From Planctomycetaceae bacterium (lineage in GTDB: Bacteria > Planctomycetota > Phycisphaerae > SM23-33), in contig JAJFVE010000060.1 of the NCBI GenBank assembly GCA_021371965.1, forward strand, positions 1-35,095: a stretch of DNA of 35,095 bases, given 5' to 3'. Positions 29,291-35,095 of this stretch are shown piece after piece. Under the pieces are notes generated by a model. That model made no database searches and was not told where the DNA came from. It was given only the letters and a program-made list of their open reading frames with translations. The position numbers and the translations under genes were made by a program. How positions within the stretch are numbered: the first letter of the stretch is position 1; the number at the start of each line of letters is the position of its first letter.

Positions 29291-31819
29291 ATGCCCTCTG
29301 CTAAGACAGTCATTTGCGCCACGACCCTCATGCTCCTGAGCGCCGCCGCCCGCGCCGGACTGGCGCCGGAGAACGTCGCCGTCGTCGTTAACGAGGACAG
29401 TTGGGCCTCCAAGGCCGTTGCCAACGAGTACGTACACGTTCGCCACATACCGGCAGGCAACGTGATCTACCTCTCGCTGGGCAACCAGGACAACTTCGAG
29501 ATCGTCTCGCTCGATGTGTTCAAGAATAAGATCCTTCAGCCGGTTCTGGAGACCATCAAGTCTCGCGGGCTCAGCGGGCAGATCGACTGCATCGCCTACT
29601 CCAGCGACATTCCCTACGCCGCGCGCTATCCGATGGGTTCGGCGCCGACGGCCGCGGCCAAACCGCAGATGGGCCTGGGTTCGCTGACGAGCCTGACCTA
29701 CTTCTACCAGATGGTGCTTTCGGGACAGACGCAGTTCGGCTCGGCCCAGAACGGCTATTTTCGCCGCACCGTGCGCACCGGCGCCGTCGCCGCCCCCAGC
29801 GACGAGCAGCGCCGGCAGATGAACGCGGCGGCCGCGGCGCTGGCCTCGCGCGACTACGCCGGCGCCGAGAAGCTTTTTCGCCCGCTGCTGGGCATCCCCG
29901 CCGCCCGCGGAACCATGCACTTCAGCCTGGCGTGCTGCCTGGCCGCTCAGAATAAGAACGACGAGGCCATGGCGATGCTCTCCGCCGCCGCGGACGAGGG
30001 GTTCCGCAGCCGCCCGGCTGTCGAGCGAAATGAAATCTTCGCCGCGCTGCACTCGCACAAGAACTGGGCGGCCCTGCTCAATCAGATGTCGACGCCGGCG
30101 TACGACGCCAACGTTTCGACGCAGCCGCCGCTGGGGTTCCGCGCCGGCTACGCGTGGGACCGCGAGGGCAACCGCGTCGCCCCCGGCGGCCAGACCCGGC
30201 AATATCTGCTCTCGACGATGCTGGCGGTGACCAGCGGGCGGGGCAACAGCCTCGACGAGGTGCGCAATTATCTGCGACGCAGCGCCGCCGCCGATGGCAC
30301 GTGCCCCAAGGGAACGTTCTACTTCATGAACAGCGGCGACATCCGCACGCAGATTCAGCTCTGGGCGTATCCGGCGGCCGCCGAGGCGGCGCAGGCGCTG
30401 GGCGTGCAGTCGCAGATGCTCAAGGGCTCGATCCCAAAAGAGAAAGATATCGCCGGCCTGATGACCGGGATGGCGGGCTACTCCTGGCCCAAGGAGGCGC
30501 AGGTGCTTCCTGGGGCGTTCTGCCATAATCTCACAAGCTGGGCGGCCGTCCTGGTCTATGGCTCGGAACGCGGCGGAGGTATCTTTTTCGCCTCCAGCCA
30601 GACCCCGCTGACGGTGCTGATGCGCCACGGCGCCGCCGGCACCTGCGGCACAGTCACCGAACCGGGCGCCACGCAGTCCAAGTTCCCCACGCCTTTCATC
30701 CAGGTCATCTACGCGCAAGGGTACAGCCTGGCCGAGGCGCTGTACCAGACCGTGCAGTCGCCCTACGAACTGCTCACCGTCGGCGACGCGCTGTGCCAGC
30801 CCTGGGCCAAACCGGCCAAGGTCACGCTGGCCAGCCTGGCGGCCGACAAGCCGCTGTCGGGCAAGATCGAGATCAAACCCTCCGCCTCCGCCGGCGAACC
30901 GGTCAGGCAATTCGAGCTGTTCGTCGACGGTCGATGGGTGGCCGCCACCGCGCCCGGCAAGTCGGTCCTGATGAACACGGCCGCCGGGGCCGACGGATAT
31001 CACGAGCTTCGTTGCGTGGCTGTCGGAGCCGACGCGAAGGAAACCCGCACCAGCACGATCGTGCCCTTCAGCGTCGACAACCAAGGCCACAGCGTGAAAC
31101 TCTCCGCCGCGGCAAAGAGCTTCACGCTGAGCCAGAATGTGCAGTTCACCGTCGCGGCCAAGGATGCGACCCGGATTACCCTCATGCACAACACCCGCCC
31201 GCTCGGCGTGGCCGCCGACGGCGCCGCCACGGTCAGCATCCCCGCTGCGGCCCTGGGGCTGGGCACGGTGCGCGTGCAGGCCGTGGCCGACATCGCAACG
31301 CCCGCCGGGGCGATGCAGGCGGCCAGCCCGCCGCTGGAACTGGAGATCCTTCCCGACTCGCCACTGCCGGCGCAAACGGTCAACACAGCCGCCCTCGCGC
31401 CGGGACTGCTTTTGACGGCGGGGACCGAAATGCCCAAGACCGCCACCACGCTGCCGGCGGGGTTCAAAGGCGTCTCCAAGACCGGCGCCAACGCGCTGGA
31501 AGGCTTTGTCGAGGCCAACGACAGCGGCCTCCACCAGTTCCAACTCTACAGCACCGAGGCAGCCGTGCTGACGGTAGACGCCCGCACCTTCACCCACAGC
31601 GGCAAGGGCTGGACCTTCTTCCCCGTGGCGCTGGCCAAGGGATTCCACCGCGTGAAGCTCGCCGGTAGCCTGGGCGGCCGCATTGATCTTCGATTCGGCC
31701 AAGACGGCGCCGCCAGCCTGAGCCCCAAGAACGCCTGGCACGTGCGCGTCCCCGGCGAGACGGTCCCGCCGGCGCCCAAACCCGCCCCAAAACCCGCCGC
31801 AGGCAAACCCAAGGCCTGA
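29291..31819 (+). CDS. Exported TIGR03790-type protein with internal TPR-like and C-terminal PA14-like parts
   Basis: An 842-residue protein with a signal peptide (MPSAKTVICATTLMLLSAAARAG). Residues about 24-170 match the start of the TIGR03790 family (NVAVVVNEDSWASKAVANEYVHVRHIP, GNVIYLSL, CIAYSSDIPYAARYP). Residues 171-265 are TPR-like (AALASRDYAGAEKLFRPLLG, ACCLAAQNKNDEAMAML). TIGR03790 sequence resumes to about 510 (VLVYGSERGGGIFF, IQVIYAQGYSLAEALYQTV, LLTVGDALCQPW). Then come Ig-like strands and, about 695-815, a PA14-like part (GFVEANDSGLHQFQLYSTEAAVLTVDA). The tail is Pro/Ala/Lys-rich. ATG 29291 has GGGAG at 29278-29282. Function is unknown. Confidence 0.82.
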   Translation: MPSAKTVICATTLMLLSAAARAGLAPENVAVVVNEDSWASKAVANEYVHVRHIPAGNVIYLSLGNQDNFEIVSLDVFKNKILQPVLETIKSRGLSGQIDCIAYSSDIPYAARYPMGSAPTAAAKPQMGLGSLTSLTYFYQMVLSGQTQFGSAQNGYFRRTVRTGAVAAPSDEQRRQMNAAAAALASRDYAGAEKLFRPLLGIPAARGTMHFSLACCLAAQNKNDEAMAMLSAAADEGFRSRPAVERNEIFAALHSHKNWAALLNQMSTPAYDANVSTQPPLGFRAGYAWDREGNRVAPGGQTRQYLLSTMLAVTSGRGNSLDEVRNYLRRSAAADGTCPKGTFYFMNSGDIRTQIQLWAYPAAAEAAQALGVQSQMLKGSIPKEKDIAGLMTGMAGYSWPKEAQVLPGAFCHNLTSWAAVLVYGSERGGGIFFASSQTPLTVLMRHGAAGTCGTVTEPGATQSKFPTPFIQVIYAQGYSLAEALYQTVQSPYELLTVGDALCQPWAKPAKVTLASLAADKPLSGKIEIKPSASAGEPVRQFELFVDGRWVAATAPGKSVLMNTAAGADGYHELRCVAVGADAKETRTSTIVPFSVDNQGHSVKLSAAAKSFTLSQNVQFTVAAKDATRITLMHNTRPLGVAADGAATVSIPAAALGLGTVRVQAVADIATPAGAMQAASPPLELEILPDSPLPAQTVNTAALAPGLLLTAGTEMPKTATTLPAGFKGVSKTGANALEGFVEANDSGLHQFQLYSTEAAVLTVDARTFTHSGKGWTFFPVALAKGFHRVKLAGSLGGRIDLRFGQDGAASLSPKNAWHVRVPGETVPPAPKPAPKPAAGKPKA

Positions 31820-31868
31820 GCGTTGCGGATTGCGGATATCGCTGAGGTCGGGAGAGCGAAAAACGGGA

Positions 31869-31962
31869 AACAACCTGCCACAGAGATCACAAAGGCCACA
31901 AAGAGAAGTCCATGCGCCCTTTACTCCTTTGTGTTCCTTGTGATCTTTGTGGCAAGGTTGTT
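31869..31962. repeat. CACAGAG-family dyad, complete with AACAACC ends
   Basis: The left arm AACAACCTGCCACAGAGATC starts at 31869; the right arm ends GATCTTTGTGGCAAGGTTGTT at 31962. Units CACAGAGAT, CACAAAGGC, CACAAAGAG have 9-nt period. The matching AACAACC/GGTTGTT ends define the element's borders. Confidence 0.9.
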
Positions 31963-31988
31963 AGTGCCGCCGTTGCGATGCACCAATG

Positions 31989-32010
31989 AAAAACCCCGCC
32001 GGAGCGGGGT
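31989..32010 (-). terminator. Terminator between convergent TIGR03790 and PEP-CTERM genes
   Basis: ACCCCGC (31993-31999), loop CGGA, GCGGGGT (32004-32010). On the minus strand a TTTTT run follows (31989-31993), serving the PEP-CTERM gene; the plus side has CTTTCGTTTCTT and may also terminate. Confidence 0.82.
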
Positions 32011-32025
32011 CTTTCGTTTCTTGGT

Positions 32026-32049
32026 GGCACAGCCTTTCCAGGCTGAGCC
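32026..32049. repeat. Compact hairpin GGCACAGCCT type
   Basis: GGCACAGCCT, loop TTCC, AGGCTGAGCC with one internal mismatch. It sits 17 bases downstream of the PEP-CTERM stop. Only one copy is in the window. Confidence 0.55.
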
Positions 32050-32065
32050 ATTGACTCAATACACT

Positions 32066-32677
32066 CTAGCTGCGTTTGCGGCGAATCAAGGCCGCCAGCC
32101 CGCCGATGGCCAGCAAGCTCATCGTCGCCGGCTCGGGGACCGTGATCTGCTGCTCAACGCTGAAGTCGTCAACCGCCAGCCTCAGGTTGCCTCGGACAGA
32201 TATGGTGGTCTGGGCGCTGGTGGCCATGAACGAAAACGAATAGGTTTCCCAACTCATGGTAATGGCGCCGGTATTGTAATGAAACAAGTCGCCGTTATTG
32301 CTCACGCCGACGGTGTTACCGGCATCCATCCATATGTCGACGTACTTCCCAACCGCGGTTTCAGTGGCAAATGTCTTGAAGCTGACATCATAGCTGGCAC
32401 CTGCCACCGTATTGAACACTTGCTGAACCAATGCATTGTTGAGGTGGAGGTACTGATGCTGAGGGGCGCCCAAGTCCCAGTACAGGTAGGTTCCCTGGTA
32501 GCCGTTGGGAACGGTCCTGCAAAGCCACCCATCGGTGTGCCCCCCCAAGTAAACACCTGCCCCGTACGTTCCTGTAGGCGAAAGCCCTTCAAACCCCGGG
32601 TCCGTGATCAAGTTCGCCTGGGCGGCCGTGGCCAACGCAAGAATTGCACAGATCGACACAATCATGTTCTTACTCAT
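32066..32677 (-). CDS. PEP-CTERM sorting-domain protein
   Basis: A 203-residue exported protein. A signal peptide (MSKNMIVSICAILALATAAQA) is followed by a lectin-like beta-sandwich region (NLITDPGFEGLSP, TYSFSFMATSAQTTISVRG, RLAVDDFSVEQQ) often seen in such surface proteins. The C-terminus has VPEPAT, a hydrophobic segment (MSLLAIGGLAALI) and RRKRS, the complete tripartite sorting signal recognised by exosortase. The mature protein is thus expected to be processed and moved to the surface or exopolysaccharide. The start has AAAGGAG seven bases upstream on the minus strand. Specific function is unknown. No exosortase gene lies in the window. Confidence 0.92.
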   Translation of the reverse strand: MSKNMIVSICAILALATAAQANLITDPGFEGLSPTGTYGAGVYLGGHTDGWLCRTVPNGYQGTYLYWDLGAPQHQYLHLNNALVQQVFNTVAGASYDVSFKTFATETAVGKYVDIWMDAGNTVGVSNNGDLFHYNTGAITMSWETYSFSFMATSAQTTISVRGNLRLAVDDFSVEQQITVPEPATMSLLAIGGLAALIRRKRS

Positions 32678-33040
32678 CTACTCGCTCCTTTACACGTTCC
32701 TAACGATAAACCGGCTGCATCGGCAACCCGTAAGTGAGTTCATCAAATCAACTGCGCACACCAAGTGACGAAGATAGTACTGTAAGGGTTAGATGTGCCC
32801 GCCTCCGTCTCTGCTTCCCGGCCGCCGATTGTTCGAGCAGCCTCTCCTGGGGCAATAAACGGGGCAATCAACCCTGACTGGCGCGATCCTACCACCAAAC
32901 GCGCGATTTGCAAGCAGAAAATCGGATTTCTCACCAGATCGGACATTCTTCTCCACCACGATTTGGCTCAAACAACTGACGACAGTCAAATCATAAACCT
33001 TCGGTTCACCCGAAACGATGAGAAGGCGGGAAGAAACATT
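32678..33040. other. Gene-free stretch upstream of the PEP-CTERM gene
   Basis: It should contain the leftward promoter of the PEP-CTERM gene, but I find no convincing -35/-10 pair. Short open frames exist (for example 32795-33076) but lack ribosome sites, family resemblance and consistent codon use, and run into the repeat at 33041. Confidence 0.5.
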
Positions 33041-33129
33041 AACCGCAAAGGTCACAAAGAACGCAAAGGTGTTTGAAAGAGGCAATATACGACTCCTTCC
33101 CTTTGCGCCCTTTGCGATCTTTGCGGTTG
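33041..33129. repeat. CACAGAG-family dyad, CGCAAAG variant
   Basis: The left arm AACCGCAAAGGTCACAAAGA starts at 33041; the right arm CCCTTTGCG CCCTTTGCG ATCTTTGCG ends at 33125 with GGTT. Both have exact 9-nt period; about 25 of 29 positions pair. Confidence 0.9.
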
Positions 33130-33228
33130 AACTTATCCCCCGTCCCCCTCTCGGTGTCTCTGCCGCTGTAGTCAGTTGTTCAGATGCACAGGCGACGTGA
33201 TTTCAAAGCAAAGGGCACAGCGGGGATA

Positions 33229-33323
33229 ATCACCCCAAAGACAACAAAGGGCGCAAAGAGACGTCCTGTTACTCTTTTTCTTTGTTTTTCTTTGTTTTCT
33301 TTGTGTTATCCGTGGTCTCGGTG
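33229..33323. repeat. CACAGAG-family dyad, AACAAAG variant
   Basis: The left arm has ACCCCAAAGACAACAAAGGG from about 33232; the right arm iterates TTTTTCTTTG units and ends CGGTGG. It is the second of two neighbouring variants with different unit sequence and the same layout. Confidence 0.8.
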
Positions 33324-33372
33324 GCAAAGTTGCTGGTTCTTCGGCGTTCCAAAACCTGCTACGCAAGCGCGT

Positions 33373-33405
33373 AAAAAAAGGGCTCCCGATTGCTCAGGAG
33401 CCCTT
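33373..33405 (-). terminator. Rho-independent terminator of the RRM protein gene
   Basis: On the minus strand: AAGGGCTCC stem (33397-33405 with 33378-33386), 10-nt loop, then TTTTTTT (33373-33379). It is about 50 bases beyond the leftward gene's stop. Confidence 0.9.
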
Positions 33406-33457
33406 CGTCTGTTTGTGGTTTCATGGGCCTTCGCCGAAGCGATGGACCATTTACCGA

Positions 33458-33790
33458 CTAGTAGCGGCCGCGGCCACCGCCGCCACCGCCGCCGCCACCG
33501 TAACCGCCGCGACCGCCGCCACCGCCGCCGCCAGGACGCTTGACCTGGGGACGCGCTTCGTTGACGGTCAGAGCGCGGCCGTCGTATTCCTTGCCGTTCA
33601 GGGCGCTGATGGCGGCCTGGGCTTCGGAATCGCTACCCATCTCGACGAAACCAAAGCCCTTGCTCTGGCCGGACATCTTGTCCATGATCACCACGGCACT
33701 TTCGACAGTGCCGTGCTGCGCGAACAGTTGCGACAGGTCCGCGTCGTTGACGTTGTAGCTGAGGTTACCGACATACAGTTTCTTGCCCAT
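33458..33790 (-). CDS. Single-RRM glycine-rich RNA-binding protein
   Basis: A 110-residue protein. The RRM spans about 1-82, with RNP2 LYVGNL (5-10) and RNP1 KGFGFVEM (44-51), both with the aromatic residues that stack on RNA. The tail is almost only Gly, Arg and Tyr (GGRGGYGGGG), as in cyanobacterial Rbp and plant glycine-rich cold-responsive proteins, and probably adds non-specific RNA binding. AGGAG lies on the minus strand just before the ATG. A TATAAT promoter about 170 bases upstream implies a long leader, as in cold-shock genes; an RNA-chaperone role in the cold is inferred. It is divergent from rpmA. Confidence 0.94.
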   Translation of the reverse strand: MGKKLYVGNLSYNVNDADLSQLFAQHGTVESAVVIMDKMSGQSKGFGFVEMGSDSEAQAAISALNGKEYDGRALTVNEARPQVKRPGGGGGGGRGGYGGGGGGGGGRGRY

Positions 33791-33967
33791 TGAGGATTCT
33801 CCTGCTTCAGGGCGTTGGATCCGTTCTTTACACTTTCGTGGATCCTTCTGAAAGGGGCGCTATTTCCGGCCCAGGGAGTCAGGAGCGTCATGCGCGAGAT
33901 TGTGGCGTGGACTGACAATACGGCTGTCCCGTAACAGTTCCCGTTTTTCGACGAACCGAACATAAAA

Positions 33968-33996
33968 ATTATAGTATCTCTCCTGGAGGTACACAA
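33968..33996 (-). promoter_or_regulatory. Probable promoter of the RRM protein gene with long leader
   Basis: On the minus strand TTGTGT (33996-33991), 17 bases, then a perfect TATAAT (33973-33968). Start near 33961 gives a leader of about 170 bases, containing two GGATCC copies (33817-33822 and 33840-33845) that could pair. Confidence 0.6.
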
Positions 33997-34038
33997 CATT
34001 CTTTATTTGTTTTGTTGGCAGCCGCTGCGATAAATCGT

Positions 34039-34067
34039 TTGACATCCCGCAGTCGCTTTTCTATAGT
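34039..34067 (+). promoter_or_regulatory. Sigma70-type promoter of rpmA-obgE
   Basis: A perfect TTGACA (34039-34044), 17 bases, TATAGT (34062-34067). Transcription near 34074 would give a leader of about 44 bases before the rpmA ATG. Confidence 0.88.
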
Positions 34068-34117
34068 GACGGGTCTAACCTGTAGGAAAGATTCGGTACT
34101 GACTCGGGAGCAACGTC

Positions 34118-34351
34118 ATGGCGCATAAAAAGGGACAAAGCTCGACGCGAAACGGGCGCGATTCAAACCCCCAGTATCGCGGCGTGAAGGTTTACGGCGG
34201 ACAGGCCGTCACCACCGGATGCATCATCGTTCGCCAGTGCGGCACGCCGCTCAAAGCCGGGCACAACGTCGGCCGCGGACGCGATGACACCCTGTTCGCC
34301 CTTAAAGACGGCACGGTGACCTACCGAGGCCGCTACGTCGATGTGCTGTAG
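34118..34351 (+). CDS. rpmA: Large ribosomal subunit protein bL27
   Basis: A 77-residue protein whose N-terminal tail reaches the peptidyl-transferase centre. [28 protein letters not shown] is textbook bL27 after the start Met, followed by [27 protein letters not shown] and [12 protein letters not shown]. It begins directly with AHKKG, so no cleaved Firmicutes-type extension. It is slightly short at the C-terminus (usual 84-90). GGGAG (34106-34110) is seven bases before the ATG. The usual upstream partner rplU is absent: a strong promoter and the divergent RRM gene occupy that place. obgE follows, as in most bacteria. Confidence 0.97.
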   Translation: MAHKKGQSSTRNGRDSNPQYRGVKVYGGQAVTTGCIIVRQCGTPLKAGHNVGRGRDDTLFALKDGTVTYRGRYVDVL

Positions 34352-34356
34352 GGATA

Positions 34357-35095
<739 letters not shown>

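Noticed and set aside
32795..33076. Possible 93-residue gene upstream of the PEP-CTERM gene
   Set aside because: No ribosome site, no family resemblance, and its end runs into a CACAGAG-family dyad.
33041..33323. CRISPR array
   Set aside because: Units are 8-9 nt, contiguous and inverted in two arms, without unique spacers of constant length or cas genes.

Overview
The window looks like a chromosomal piece of a high-GC member of the Planctomycetota, most likely the Phycisphaerae lineage. This is an inference from content: a PEP-CTERM exported protein, a TIGR03790-type exported protein, a DUF4159/alpha-alpha-toroid protein, a large multipass DUF6785-like membrane protein, a corrinoid-type MttB-like methyltransferase, and dense intergenic hairpin repeats of a kind I associate with planctomycete genomes. 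I see no rRNA, tRNA, CRISPR array, transposase or phage gene.

Layout. 1-3.9 kb: 3' end of ahcY, dapB, a threonine aldolase and endonuclease V, all rightward and separated by repeats. 4-6.3 kb: a mechanosensitive channel overlapping galactokinase. 6.4-10.3 kb: an MttB-like methyltransferase (leftward), then from a strong promoter a MntA-HepT toxin-antitoxin pair that runs by overlapping codons into a HPS-RraA fusion and 6-phospho-3-hexuloisomerase (ribulose monophosphate module). 10.4-12.9 kb: two leftward exported proteins, a lipoprotein and an Ala/Lys- and Met/His-rich protein. 13.2-17.7 kb: etfB, an inserted four-helix-bundle (S23/IVP) gene, etfA and a 581-residue acyl-CoA dehydrogenase. 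18-24.6 kb: membrane-anchored phosphatase, orphan RbsC-like permease, DUF4159 protein, prfB with an intact programmed frameshift, and a membrane protein. 24.7-31.8 kb: glycosyltransferase, RNase HII-like protein, DUF6785-like membrane protein, TIGR03790 protein. 32-35.1 kb: PEP-CTERM protein, RRM RNA-binding protein, rpmA and the start of obgE.

The most unusual aspect is the repeats. Nearly every gap holds a dyad whose two arms are themselves short tandem arrays. At six loci the arms iterate different 7-mers (AATTTCC, AGAGGTT, GATTGCG, AGCTGAT, GATATGC and GTGAGTG types), one locus iterates an 8-mer and others iterate 8-9-mers of the CACAGAG type. Sequence differs from place to place but period and inverted layout are kept. 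A second class is made of compact hairpins (CATGGGCG/CACGGGC and CGCACAAC types). Both classes sit at stop codons, often supplying the stop, and one compact pair has entered the RNase H-like gene in frame.

The strongest candidate for an undescribed system is at 14310-14830. An S23-family gene sits between etfB and etfA, enclosed by 32-nt arms complementary at 29 of 32 positions. This is the architecture of the intervening sequences of bacterial 23S rRNA, but here in a protein-coding operon.
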